A DNA stretch of 64,000 nt from Opitutia bacterium. Its GTDB lineage: Bacteria > Verrucomicrobiota > Verrucomicrobiia > Opitutales > Opitutaceae. The translations under genes and the position numbers were made by a program. Under the pieces are notes generated by a model. The model did not search any database, was not told where the DNA came from, and worked only from the letters and a program-made list of their open reading frames with translations. The stretch lies in assembly GCA_947475065.1 (NCBI GenBank), contig CANJLB010000001.1:1-64000 (forward strand). The letters run 5' to 3'. This document shows, one piece after another, positions 29,496-39,837 of the stretch (position 1 is the stretch's first letter; each line of letters starts with the position of its first letter).

Positions 29496-30416
29496 ATGCC
29501 CTCCTCTCCCGCCCTCGTCATTGGCTCCATCGGCATTGATCGCGTAGCCACGCCTTTTGCGGAGGCCGACCACCTCCTCGGCGGTGCCGCCAGCTATGCG
29601 GCCATCGCCGCCAGCTACTTTGCGCCCACACGGCTGGTCGGGGTCGTTGGCGGGGACTTTCCCGCGGCGTTTATGCGGCGCTACCGGAAGCATCGCCTCG
29701 ACCTCGCGGGTCTCCAGGTCGAGCCGCAGGGAAAAACATTCTATTGGTCGGGCAAATACCGCGAGCACTTCGAGGGGCGCGACACGCTGGAAATCCGGCT
29801 CAATGTCTTTGAGAAATTTTCCCCCACGCTACCCGCCGCCTACCGCGACACGCCTTTCGTCATGCTCGGCGCGATCCAGCCCGCATTGCAGCATCATGTG
29901 CTCGACCAGCTCCCGGGCGGCGCGCGGCGGCCCTTCGTGCTCGCCGACACATTCGACCTCTGGATTCACACGACCAAGGCCGACCTCTTGCGCCTGCTCA
30001 AACGCATTGACCTCTTCGTCATCAACGAGGACGAGTCGCTCCTGCTCACCGGCCAGCGCAACCTCGTGCTGGCCGGCCGCGCGCTGAGAAAAATGGGCCC
30101 GCGCATCGTCGTCATCAAGAAAGGTGCGCACGGCTCGCTGCTCTTCCACCCCGATGGCTACTTCGCGATGTCGGCGTATCCCGTCACGAAATTTGTGGAT
30201 CCCACCGGTGCCGGCGACAGCTACGCCGGCGCACTCATTGGCTGCCTCGCCGCCGCCAACCGCTCCGACTTCGCCACCATGAAAAAGGCCATCACCTACG
30301 CAACCGCCGTGTCGAGCCTGACAGTGGAGAGCTTCAGCGTGAACCGCCTGAGCACTGCCGGCCGGGCGACGATTGACCGCCGTTACCGTGAGCTCGTGGC
30401 GATGACGCGACTCTGA
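29496..30416 (+). CDS. PfkB-family carbohydrate kinase
   Basis: This 306-residue kinase has the ribokinase/PfkB fold: LVIGSIGIDRVATPF at the N-terminus, GGAASYAAIAAS near 29-40, and the C-terminal signature KFVDPTGAGDSYAGALIG near 231-248, with the catalytic aspartate in GAGD. The phosphoryl acceptor cannot be read from the sequence (sugar or nucleoside are both possible). It ends 109 bases from the convergent groL, with a strong hairpin between them. Confidence 0.9.
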   Translation: MPSSPALVIGSIGIDRVATPFAEADHLLGGAASYAAIAASYFAPTRLVGVVGGDFPAAFMRRYRKHRLDLAGLQVEPQGKTFYWSGKYREHFEGRDTLEIRLNVFEKFSPTLPAAYRDTPFVMLGAIQPALQHHVLDQLPGGARRPFVLADTFDLWIHTTKADLLRLLKRIDLFVINEDESLLLTGQRNLVLAGRALRKMGPRIVVIKKGAHGSLLFHPDGYFAMSAYPVTKFVDPTGAGDSYAGALIGCLAAANRSDFATMKKAITYATAVSSLTVESFSVNRLSTAGRATIDRRYRELVAMTRL

Positions 30417-30455
30417 GCGGATCCGTGTCGCCAACGGCCGGAACCGGCAAAAAAA

Positions 30456-30481
30456 CAGGCGCTCCGTTGCCGGAGCGCCTG
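30456..30481. terminator. Bidirectional intrinsic terminator between PfkB gene and groL
   Basis: caggcgctccg (30456-30466) pairs perfectly with cggagcgcctg (30471-30481) over a TTGC loop. On the minus strand the hairpin is followed by seven T residues (30449-30455), ideal for ending groL transcription. On the plus strand it is followed by gtaattttt. Confidence 0.85.
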
Positions 30482-30525
30482 GTAATTTTTCGGGGCAGCT
30501 GCTGCTGCGGATTTCAGGGCCGGAC

Positions 30526-32172
<1,647 letters not shown>

Positions 32173-32205
32173 TTAAGTTAAATTTTAAGTTGCGGGAGGG
32201 ACGGC

Positions 32206-32502
32206 TCAGCCGATGACGCCGAGGATGTCGTCCTCGCGAACGATGGTATATTTGACGTCGTCGAGCTTGACCTCGGTGCCGCCGTATTTGCTGATGAGAA
32301 CCTTGTCGCCGACCTTCACCTCGAAGGCCACGAGCTTGCCGTCCTCATCCTTCTTGCCGGTTCCGAGGGCAATGACCTCGGCCTCCTGCGGTTTTTCCTT
32401 GGCGGCATCGGGGATGATGATGCCTCCACGGACTTGCTCTTTTTCTTCCAGGTGCTTCACGAGCACCCGGTCGCCGATGGGCTTGATTTTTAGTTTGGCC
32501 AT
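32206..32502 (-). CDS. groS: Co-chaperonin GroES (10 kDa)
   Basis: GroES caps the GroEL ring. The 98-residue product starts [20 protein letters not shown] and carries the mobile loop [20 protein letters not shown] (about 20-39), the [20 protein letters not shown] segment, and ends with EDDILGVIG. Start ATG 32502 is preferred; the open frame extends upstream but into non-conserved sequence. The 98-base gap to dnaK holds a GC-rich hairpin (32551-32581, stem gcgcgcc/ggcgcgc) that could be a weak terminator or processing site. Confidence 0.97.
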   Translation of the reverse strand: MAKLKIKPIGDRVLVKHLEEKEQVRGGIIIPDAAKEKPQEAEVIALGTGKKDEDGKLVAFEVKVGDKVLISKYGGTEVKLDDVKYTIVREDDILGVIG

Positions 32503-32600
32503 GTTGGGTTTGGGTTGTGGGAGTTGGGTTGGTTTCTGATTGATAACAAAGCGCGCCGTCGCAGGAATGCGGCAGGCGCGCAAAGAGCGGGAAGGGGAGG

Positions 32601-34565
32601 TTACTTTTTCTTGTCGTCGTCCACAACCTCAAAGTCGGCGTCAACGACGTCGGCCTTCTTCTCGGTTTTCTTAGCGGAGCCGGCGGATTCGCCACCGGCC
32701 GTGCTGCCGTCGGCGGCAGATGCGCCGGGCGCGGCCCCGGCCGCGCCGGCGGCCTGCTGGGCCTTTTGCGCCTCGGCATAGAGCTCGCCCCCGACTTTCG
32801 TCAGGTTTTCGAGCGCGGCTTTCATGCGGACAGGATCGTTGTCCTCAAGGTCTTTCCTGGCCTCGGCCAGGGCGGACTCGAACTTTGACTTCGTCTCGGG
32901 CGGAAGCTTGTCGCCCGTATCCTGGAGCGTTTTTTCGAGCTGGTAGATGGTGGTGTCGAGCTGGTTTTTCGCCTCCACCGCATCCTTGCGCTTTTTGTCC
33001 TCGGCGGCGTTCAGCTCGGCCTCCTTGGTCATCTTCTCGACCTCTTCCTTGGAGAGGCCGGACGAGCCTTGGATGGTGATTTTCTGGTCCTTGCCGGTGC
33101 CGAGGTCCTTGGCCGAAACGTGGAGGATGCCGTTGGCATCAATGTCGAACGTGACCTCGATCTGCGGTGCACCACGCGGGGCGGGCGGAATGCCATCGAG
33201 TTTGAACGTGCCGAGCACCTTGTTGTCGCGCGACATCGGGCGCTCGCCTTGGATCACGACGATTTCGACGCCGGGCTGGTTGTCGCTGTAGGTCGAAAAC
33301 GTCTGCGTCTTCTTCGAGGGAATGGTGGTGTTGCGCGGAATCATCGCCGTGGCGACCTGCCCGGCCGTCTCGATGCCAAGCGTGAGCGGCGTCACGTCGA
33401 GCAGGAGCACGTCGCGCACCTCGCCCTTGAGCACCCCGCCCTGTACGGCGGCTCCGATGGCGACGACCTCATCGGGATTGACGCCTTGGTGCGGCGGTTT
33501 GCCGCCGAGCTTGTGCGCGATCTCGACGATCTTCGGCATGCGCGTCATGCCACCCACGAGCACGAGCTCGTCAATTTTCTCGGCGGTCAGCTCCGCATCC
33601 TTGAGGCAGCTCCGGAAAGGCGCGATGCAGCGCTCGGACAGCGCGTCGCAAATCTGCTCCATCTTGGCGCGCGAGAGCTGCACGTTGAGATGCTTCGGGC
33701 CGCTGGCATCGGCGGTGATGAAGGGCAGGTTGAGGTCGTAGGTCGTCGCCGAAGACAGCGCGATCTTGGCCTTCTCCGCCTCCTCCTTGAGACGCTGCAG
33801 CGCCATCGGGTCCTTGCGCAGATCAATGCCGTTTTCCTTTTTGAAAGAGTCCACGAGCCAAGCGATGATGGCCTCATCCCAGTTGTCACCGCCGAGGTGC
33901 GTGTCGCCGTTGGTGGCCTTCACCTCAAACACGCCGTCGCCGATCTCCAGCACCGACACGTCAAACGTGCCGCCGCCCAGGTCAAACACCGCGATCTTTT
34001 CGTCCTTCTTCTTGTCGAGACCGTAGGCGAGTGATGCGGCGGTCGGCTCGTTGATGATGCGGAGCACCTCGAGACCGGCGATCTTGCCGGCATCCTTGGT
34101 GGCCTGCCGCTGCGAGTCGTTGAAGTAGGCCGGCACGGTGATGACGGTCTGCGTGATTTTTTCACCCAAATAGGCCTCGGCATCGGCTTTCAGCTTGCCG
34201 AGCACAAACGCGGCGATCTGCTGCGGCGCGAACTGCTCCGTCTTGTCGCCAGATTGCACCTCGATGTAGGCGTCGCCGTTTTTGCCCTCGACGACCTTGA
34301 AGGGCATGTTGGCGGCCTCGGACTTCACTTCCGAAAATTTGCGGCCAATGAGACGCTTCGCGGAAAAAACCGTGTTCTTCGGATTGGTGACCGCCTGACG
34401 CTTGGCAGCCTGCCCGACCAGGCGCTCACCCGTCTTCGTGAACGCGACGACCGACGGCGTCGTGCGCGCGCCTTCGGCGTTAGCGATGACGACGGGCTCC
34501 CCGCCCTCCATGATGGCCATGCAGGAGTTGGTGGTGCCGAGGTCAATGCCGAGAACACGACTCAT
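32601..34565 (-). CDS. dnaK: Chaperone DnaK (Hsp70)
   Basis: DnaK binds exposed hydrophobic segments in an ATP-dependent cycle with DnaJ and GrpE. The 654-residue product begins [20 protein letters not shown] and contains the second phosphate motif [20 protein letters not shown] near 186-205 and the [13 protein letters not shown] region near 332-344. It also has the substrate-binding [10 protein letters not shown] segment near 392 and a negatively charged end ([16 protein letters not shown]). Start ATG 34565 is chosen over one seven codons upstream. No grpE or dnaJ lies nearby, and I see no CIRCE (TTAGCACTC-N9-GAGTGCTAA) or clear sigma-32 promoter in the 195-base upstream gap. Confidence 0.98.
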   Translation of the reverse strand: MSRVLGIDLGTTNSCMAIMEGGEPVVIANAEGARTTPSVVAFTKTGERLVGQAAKRQAVTNPKNTVFSAKRLIGRKFSEVKSEAANMPFKVVEGKNGDAYIEVQSGDKTEQFAPQQIAAFVLGKLKADAEAYLGEKITQTVITVPAYFNDSQRQATKDAGKIAGLEVLRIINEPTAASLAYGLDKKKDEKIAVFDLGGGTFDVSVLEIGDGVFEVKATNGDTHLGGDNWDEAIIAWLVDSFKKENGIDLRKDPMALQRLKEEAEKAKIALSSATTYDLNLPFITADASGPKHLNVQLSRAKMEQICDALSERCIAPFRSCLKDAELTAEKIDELVLVGGMTRMPKIVEIAHKLGGKPPHQGVNPDEVVAIGAAVQGGVLKGEVRDVLLLDVTPLTLGIETAGQVATAMIPRNTTIPSKKTQTFSTYSDNQPGVEIVVIQGERPMSRDNKVLGTFKLDGIPPAPRGAPQIEVTFDIDANGILHVSAKDLGTGKDQKITIQGSSGLSKEEVEKMTKEAELNAAEDKKRKDAVEAKNQLDTTIYQLEKTLQDTGDKLPPETKSKFESALAEARKDLEDNDPVRMKAALENLTKVGGELYAEAQKAQQAAGAAGAAPGASAADGSTAGGESAGSAKKTEKKADVVDADFEVVDDDKKK

Positions 34566-34760
34566 AGTGCCTGCCAGCTTTAGCAACGCCCGTGCCTTCG
34601 TTTTTAAAACTAACCTTAACTGCTGTTTTCCAATGCTTAGAAATTTTGTTCGCCACCACGCACTCGCGCAGCCGCGCTCAAATTTGCGCCAGGCTGACCC
34701 AACTATGCGCCAGCGCGAGCGCCACGTGTCCCGCCGCTGGCACAGGCAAACGATAACTTT

Positions 34761-34910
34761 ATGAACTGGAGCCGGGACGCCATCGTCGCGGTCGGCAGCG
34801 TGGTCGTGGGTATTTTAACTTCCATCAAACTGAACAGCGATTCATTGCCGACCGATTCAGAGAGCTTCGACGACAAATACGAGAGCAACTGGTTTTACTA
34901 TTACAGATAG
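34761..34910 (+). CDS. Predicted 49-residue membrane micro-protein
   Basis: An ATG at 34761 opens a 49-codon frame ending TAG at 34910: [20 protein letters not shown], then a polar acidic part ([12 protein letters not shown]) and the aromatic end WFYYYR. It has one hydrophobic segment of about 16 residues. No family is recognised, and a Shine-Dalgarno is not obvious, so coding status is uncertain. It lies divergent from dnaK and 35 bases before the LON-domain gene. The rest of the 34566-34945 gap shows no gene. Confidence 0.4.
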   Translation: MNWSRDAIVAVGSVVVGILTSIKLNSDSLPTDSESFDDKYESNWFYYYR

Positions 34911-34945
34911 TTGAATTCCCCGCCCGCCTCCCCACCCTGCCCCGC

Positions 34946-35620
34946 ATGGAAATGGAAGTAACCCTGCCCGACGAGGTCGCCGTGATGACACTGCCGGGCG
35001 CGGTGCTCTTCCCCCAGGCGCTGATGCCGCTGCACATTTTTGAGCCACGCTATCGTGACATGCTGCGCGATGTGCTCTCCTCCCACCGTCTCTTTGCCAT
35101 CGCCAACCTCGACCCCCACGCCGCGGGCGGCTTCGAGCCACCCCACCGCATCGCCACCGTCGGCATTGTGCGCGCCTGCCAGAAAAACGACGACGGCACC
35201 TCCAACCTCCTCCTTCAGGGCCTGGCCCGCGTCGAGGTGCGCGGCATCTTGCGCGAGGAACCCTATCGCCGCATCCGTATCCGCGTGCTCGCCAGCGCCC
35301 CGGTCGGCGACCCCGCCGAAAACCTGCGCCTCCGCACCGCGCTGGCGCGGATCATCGCGGCGCGCGAGCGGCTCGGCGGCCGCACGAAGGGCGAGTTTTT
35401 GCGTTTCCTCAAAACGGTCACCGACCCCGAGGCCTTCGTGGACCTTGCCGCAGCCAGCCTGTGCGACGACCCTCAGCTCAAGCAGCGGCTCCTCGAAACA
35501 CTCGAGGTGAGCGCGCGCCTGCGGCTGTTTGGCGAGCATCTCCGCCACCAGGTTGATAACCTGAAACTCGGCCACCGGCTCCAAGGCGATCTTGCCGACG
35601 AGGACATCGTGGGAAACTGA
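34946..35620 (+). CDS. LON substrate-binding-domain protein (no protease domain)
   Basis: This 224-residue protein matches the N-terminal domain of Lon protease: MTLPGAVLFPQALMPLHIFE near 14-33, PRYRDMLRDVLSS, and the IATVGIVRACQKNDDGTSN region near 69-87. There is no AAA+ or Ser-Lys protease part. Stand-alone LON-domain proteins are common and of unknown role. It stands directly upstream of rpmF, plsX and fabH (140 bases to rpmF), so it may share their transcript. Confidence 0.9.
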   Translation: MEMEVTLPDEVAVMTLPGAVLFPQALMPLHIFEPRYRDMLRDVLSSHRLFAIANLDPHAAGGFEPPHRIATVGIVRACQKNDDGTSNLLLQGLARVEVRGILREEPYRRIRIRVLASAPVGDPAENLRLRTALARIIAARERLGGRTKGEFLRFLKTVTDPEAFVDLAAASLCDDPQLKQRLLETLEVSARLRLFGEHLRHQVDNLKLGHRLQGDLADEDIVGN

Positions 35621-35760
35621 AGCACGGCAGCCCGGCGGCGTTTCGGGCGGAGCTCCATTGGCGCTTGACGCTCCCTTTGGCAAAACCTTACTTTGCACCT
35701 TCACCAATCGCCGCCGCCCGCCCGTGCGGGCTGCACCTCTCCCTTTAAAGTCCCAATTTT

Positions 35761-35940
35761 ATGGCCAATCCCAAACGCAAGACCTCCAAACGCCGCAGCG
35801 CCAACCGCCGCGCCGCCAACGCTTTCATCGCGCCCCAGTTCGCCACCGACCCCACCGACGGCTCCCTCTTCCGCCCCCACCGCGTAAACCCCAAGAACGG
35901 GATGTATCGCGGTCGCCAGGTGCTCAATGTCGAGGTTTGA
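35761..35940 (+). CDS. rpmF: 50S ribosomal protein L32
   Basis: The frame starting at ATG 35761 encodes 59 residues: MANPKRKTSKRRSANRRAAN, followed by AFIAPQFATDPTDGSLFRPH and RVNPKNGMYRGRQV. This is the L32 pattern (NPKRKTSKRR..R start and PHRVN..GMYRGR end); the paired zinc cysteines are absent, as in the zinc-free form. It heads the conserved rpmF-plsX-fabH order found in many bacteria, 40 bases before plsX. Confidence 0.93.
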   Translation: MANPKRKTSKRRSANRRAANAFIAPQFATDPTDGSLFRPHRVNPKNGMYRGRQVLNVEV

Positions 35941-35980
35941 GCCTCACGCCGCGCGGATCTGATCCGCCTGCTCCCCGGCG

Positions 35981-37042
35981 ATGACACTTTCCCACGCTGG
36001 TTCCGGCCATTCCGCGCGTATAGCGGTGGACGCGATGGGCGGTGACCTCGGCCCGGCCGAGGTGGTCGCTGCTGTCCGGCTCGCCTTGGACGAGGTTCAC
36101 GCCCTGCCGCCCATCACGCTCGTTGGCGACGAAGCCGTGCTGGGGCCGTTGCTCGAGCGCGCCGGCCTCGCGCAGCATGCGGCGGTGGGCGTATTGCACG
36201 CCTCCGAGGTCATCACGATGGACGACAAGCCCCTCGTGGCGTGGAAACGCAAGCGCGACGCCTCGATGGTGCGCGCCATCGAGCTGGTCAAGTCCGGCGC
36301 GGCCGCCGCCGTGGTCAGCTGTGGCAATACGGGCGCACTCATGGCCGGCGGCACGCTCCGCCTCCGCATGATCGAGGGGGTGGACCGGGCTGCGCTCGCA
36401 GCCGTCATCCCGCGCGACGGCGGACATTTCATCCTGATTGATGTCGGGGCAAATCCCGAGGCGACGGCCGAGCATCTCCTGCACAACGCCATCCTCGGCT
36501 CGCATTACGCGCGCGTTGTGCTCGGGATCACGCGCCCGCGCGTCGGCCTGCTCACCATCGGCACGGAGGAAGGCAAGGGCAATGCGCTCACGGCCGCCGC
36601 CCATCCGCTGCTCCGGCGTGCCGGCCATGTGATCCACTACATCGGGCCGACCGAAGGCTTCCAGATTTTCACCGACCACTGCGACGTCGCCGTGTGCGAC
36701 GGATTCACCGGCAACCTGCTGCTTAAAAGCTGGGAGTCGCTCGCGCATTTTTTCAAGGGCACGCTCAAACGCGAGCTCAAGGCCAACCCCCTGCGCTTCG
36801 CCGGCTCCGTGCTGTCGCTGGGCGCGTTCGACGCGCTCAAGCGCCGCATCAACCCCGACCGCTACAGCGGCGCCCCGCTCCTCGGCCTGCGCGGCAACGT
36901 CCTCAAGGCCCATGGCTCGAGCAACCGCCACGCCATCTGCGCCGCCCTCCGCTCGGCCGGTGAAATCGTGCGCGCCGACATGTTGCGCCACATCGAGGCC
37001 GATATCGCCCGCGCCAACGCCCTCGCCGCCCCGCCTGCCTGA
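35981..37042 (+). CDS. plsX: Phosphate acyltransferase PlsX
   Basis: PlsX makes acyl-phosphate from acyl-ACP for phosphatidic acid synthesis. The 353-residue product has IAVDAMGGDLGPAEVVAAVR near 14-33, the SMVRAIELVKSGAAAAVVSC segment near 95-114, GNTGALMAGG, LIDVGANPE near 148-156, and NIGTEEGKGN-type LLTIGTEEGKGNAL near 190-203. CDGFTGNLLLKSWES near 244-258 is typical. Start ATG 35981 is used; the conserved part begins at residue 14, so a shorter start is possible but no good codon lies between. It is followed by fabH after 121 bases of pyrimidine-rich spacer. Confidence 0.95.
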   Translation: MTLSHAGSGHSARIAVDAMGGDLGPAEVVAAVRLALDEVHALPPITLVGDEAVLGPLLERAGLAQHAAVGVLHASEVITMDDKPLVAWKRKRDASMVRAIELVKSGAAAAVVSCGNTGALMAGGTLRLRMIEGVDRAALAAVIPRDGGHFILIDVGANPEATAEHLLHNAILGSHYARVVLGITRPRVGLLTIGTEEGKGNALTAAAHPLLRRAGHVIHYIGPTEGFQIFTDHCDVAVCDGFTGNLLLKSWESLAHFFKGTLKRELKANPLRFAGSVLSLGAFDALKRRINPDRYSGAPLLGLRGNVLKAHGSSNRHAICAALRSAGEIVRADMLRHIEADIARANALAAPPA

Positions 37043-37163
37043 AACCGCCGTCCCCTTCACGGCGCGGGGGCGACATTCGATCTTGAGACCTTCAGCCCTT
37101 CCCACCTTTAGTCCCTCCATCCACCCGACGCTGGATTCCGACCTTCCGCCCTCCGCCACAAAA

Positions 37164-38114
37164 ATGTCCTCCCCTGCCATCGGCATCCTCGGCACTGGTG
37201 CGTATTCGCCAGCGAAAGTTCTCACCAACCACGAACTCGCCCGGATGGTCGAGACGACCGACGAGTGGATCGTCAGCCGCACCGGCATCCGCGAGCGCCG
37301 CATCGCCGGAAAAACCGAAACCACCTCCTCGATGGCCGCCGCCGCCGCGCGCGCCGCGCTGGCTGACGCCGGCGTGACCCCGGAACAGGTTGACCTCATC
37401 ATCCTCGCCACGCTCACACCTGACCAGCCGATGCCCGCCACGGCCTGTCTCGTGCAGCACCTGCTCGGCGTTCCCCCGCGCGCCGCGTGCTTCGACCTCA
37501 ACGCCGCGTGCTCGGGCTTCCTCTACGCGCTGGACACCGCCTGGGCCATGCTGGCCTCGGGCCGTTACCGGCACGCGCTGGTCATCGGCGCGGAAAAGCT
37601 TTCCACCATCGTGGACTGGACCGACCGCTCGACCTGTGTGCTCTTCGGCGACGGCGCGGGCGCGGCCGTGCTCGGCCCGACGCGCGGCACCGCCCAGATT
37701 CTCGGTGCGCGGCTCTATGCCGAAGGCGCGCACGCCGGCCTGCTCTGCGTGCCGCGCGGCCCAAAGCCGTTCATCCAGATGAAAGGCCGCGAAGTTTTCA
37801 AAAATGCCGTCCGCGAGATGGAGGACGCCGTCCGCGACATTTTGGAGCAGCACGGCCTCGCCGCCTCGCAAATCGCCTGTGTGATCCCGCATCAGGCCAA
37901 TCTCCGCATCATTGAGGCGCTGGGCAAATACCTCGGCCTGCCGCCGGAGCGCTTCGCTGTCAGCCTCGACCGCCACGGCAACACCTCCGCCGCCTCGATC
38001 CCGCTCGCGCTCGACGAAGCCCGCCGCTCAGGCCGCGTGCGCGCCGGCGACCTCACGCTGCTGGTCGCCTTCGGGGCGGGCTTGACCTACGGCTCCGCGC
38101 TGGTTCGCTGGTGA
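37164..38114 (+). CDS. fabH: 3-oxoacyl-ACP synthase III (FabH)
   Basis: FabH starts fatty acid synthesis by condensing acetyl-CoA with malonyl-ACP. The 316-residue product has TTDEWIVSRTGIRERRIA near 31-48, the active-site cysteine in NAACSGFLYAL (C116), the catalytic histidine in VIPHQANLRI, and the asparagine in RHGNTSAASIPLALDEA. ATG 37164 gives the normal length; the frame is open further upstream into the plsX end and is not used. The next gene begins at a GTG that overlaps its stop codon. Confidence 0.96.
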   Translation: MSSPAIGILGTGAYSPAKVLTNHELARMVETTDEWIVSRTGIRERRIAGKTETTSSMAAAAARAALADAGVTPEQVDLIILATLTPDQPMPATACLVQHLLGVPPRAACFDLNAACSGFLYALDTAWAMLASGRYRHALVIGAEKLSTIVDWTDRSTCVLFGDGAGAAVLGPTRGTAQILGARLYAEGAHAGLLCVPRGPKPFIQMKGREVFKNAVREMEDAVRDILEQHGLAASQIACVIPHQANLRIIEALGKYLGLPPERFAVSLDRHGNTSAASIPLALDEARRSGRVRAGDLTLLVAFGAGLTYGSALVRW

Positions 38115-39151
38115 AAACTTTCGCCATGACCACGCTGCTCCGCGCCCTCGCCGCCCTTTCCCTTCTCGCCGCCATCGCCCGCGCGGATCTTGTCTGGACG
38201 CCGGAGACCGGCTGGCGTGCCGAGGGCGGCATCCTCGCCCCGCTCGTCGCGCCTGAGGGCGGCGGCCGCACGGCGCTCGACCTGATGAACCAGGCCCGCG
38301 AGGCCGAGGAGAAGGGCGACAAGTCCACCGCCCGTTCGCGCTATGAGAGTGTCGCCAAAAAATACCCGCGTTCCGAACTCGCGGGCGAGGCGCTCTACCG
38401 CGCCGCGCAGCTCCGGCTCGACCGCCAGCAGTATTACAAGGCTTTTGACGCGTTTCAGGACACGGTGACGCTCCACCCCGACACCACCCACTTCAACCAG
38501 ATCATCGGCCAGCAATACGTCATCGCCTCGGCGCTCGTGGATGGCGCGCACAACCGGATGTTCGGCCTCCTTCGCGCCCCGTTCTCCAACCGCACCCAAG
38601 GGATCGAGTATGCGGAAAAAATCCTCCTCAACGCCCCGCACAGCGATTACGCGCCCCTCGCCCTGATGAAAATTGCGCAGGGCCAGCAGCACGTCGGCAG
38701 GCCTGAGGATGCCAAGGATGCGCTCGACCGCCTCATCAGCAACTACCCGCAGAGCGTGCTCGCACCCGATGCCTACCTCCGCCTCGCCCAAGCCTATGCC
38801 GACGACGTACAAGGCCCCGCCTACGACCAAGGCGCGACCAAGCAGGCGATCACCTACTACGAGGACTTTACGCTCCAGTTTCCCCAGGATCCCAACGTGC
38901 CCTCCGCCGCCAAGGGACTGGCAGACATGAAGACCGTCCTCGCCGAGGGAAAAATTGAGATCGGCGATTTTTACCTCCGCAAACGCGATAACTTCGTCGC
39001 CGCCCGGGTCCTCTATAACGAGGCCATCACGACTTTCCCCGACTCACCGGTCGCGGCGCTCGCGCGCCAGCGTCTCGCCGAGGTGGACGCCGCCGAAGCC
39101 AAGGCCAAAACCGCCGGACCGGCGCGCAAAAAGTTCCTCGGCCTGTTCTGA
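38111..39151 (+). CDS. Exported TPR-like protein (BamD-like repeats)
   Basis: This 346-residue protein has a signal peptide (MTTLLRALAALSLLAAIARA, starting at the internal Met 6) and a series of helix-turn-helix repeats. Examples are AREAEEKGDKSTARSRYESV, AKKYPRSELAGEALYRAAQL, RLISNYPQSVLAPDAYLRLA and ARVLYNEAITTFPDSPVAAL, the YPxSxxAxxAxxRLA spacing of TPR/Sel1-like BamD and CpoB proteins. No lipobox is seen. It may help envelope assembly. The GTG at 38111 overlaps the fabH stop by four bases; ATG 38126 is an equally good start for the signal peptide. Confidence 0.82.
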   Translation: MKTFAMTTLLRALAALSLLAAIARADLVWTPETGWRAEGGILAPLVAPEGGGRTALDLMNQAREAEEKGDKSTARSRYESVAKKYPRSELAGEALYRAAQLRLDRQQYYKAFDAFQDTVTLHPDTTHFNQIIGQQYVIASALVDGAHNRMFGLLRAPFSNRTQGIEYAEKILLNAPHSDYAPLALMKIAQGQQHVGRPEDAKDALDRLISNYPQSVLAPDAYLRLAQAYADDVQGPAYDQGATKQAITYYEDFTLQFPQDPNVPSAAKGLADMKTVLAEGKIEIGDFYLRKRDNFVAARVLYNEAITTFPDSPVAALARQRLAEVDAAEAKAKTAGPARKKFLGLF

Positions 39152-39304
39152 ACCGCCGCACGGCCCACGCGGGCGCGCGGTGGGAGAACGCAGCCAGGAA
39201 GCAGCCGTCCCGAGCCGGGCCAACTTTTCCCTCCGCCATTTTTCCTCTCCCTCCCGCCGCCCTTGCGCCGCCCCTTTCTCCCCGCTCCCTGCCCCGACCA
39301 TCCC

Positions 39305-39826
39305 ATGCTCCGCGCCCGCCTTGCCCTGTTGCTCCCCTTGCTTTGCTCGCTCGCACTGGCGGCCAGCGGCTGCGCACACTACCGGCTGGGCACGGGAACG
39401 AAAATTCCCTTTTCCTCGCTCTATGTCGCACCGGTGCAGAATCACGCCGGCCTGCCGCAGGCTGCGGCCATCGTCAGCGCACAGCTCCGTGAGACGTTTC
39501 TGCGTGACGGACGTCTCACCCTCGCCGCCTCCCCCGAGGAGGCCGATGCCGTCCTCACCGTGACGCTCGCCAGTTATGGCCGCGAGACGCTGACCGCCTT
39601 GGCGCGGGACACCGGCCTCGCCCGCAAACTGGGGCTCACCTTGGAAGCCACCGCGACCCTCACCGACCAGCATACCGGCCATGTGCTCTTTGAACGCCGT
39701 CCGTTGCATGCCGTCCGCCAAGCTTTCACCGACAGCGGTCAGTTGGAAGCCGAAGCCGACACCGTCCCGCTGCTCGCCCAACAGCTCGCCCAGGCCGCCG
39801 CTCGCACCGTGCTCGACCTTTGGTAG
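39305..39826 (+). CDS. lptE: LptE-like outer-membrane lipoprotein
   Basis: This 173-residue protein has a lipoprotein signal peptide, LLLPLLCSLALAASGC, with C23 as the lipidation site. It then has the LptE-type body: GTKIPFSSLYVAPVQNHAGL, QLRETFLRDGRLTLAASPEE and ADAVLTVTLASYGRETL. LptE plugs the LptD barrel in LPS export. Similarity is to the broad LptE/lipoprotein family, so the role is probable rather than certain. Start ATG 39305 is directly at the signal. The gap to the upstream TPR gene is pyrimidine-rich. It is convergent with the large membrane protein. Confidence 0.78.
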   Translation: MLRARLALLLPLLCSLALAASGCAHYRLGTGTKIPFSSLYVAPVQNHAGLPQAAAIVSAQLRETFLRDGRLTLAASPEEADAVLTVTLASYGRETLTALARDTGLARKLGLTLEATATLTDQHTGHVLFERRPLHAVRQAFTDSGQLEAEADTVPLLAQQLAQAAARTVLDLW

Positions 39827-39837
39827 GCCGACACCGG

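Noticed and set aside
34566-34760. Possible CIRCE element before dnaK
   Set aside because: ttagcaacgcc resembles one half-site only (and in the wrong position); no GAGTGCTAA partner is present.
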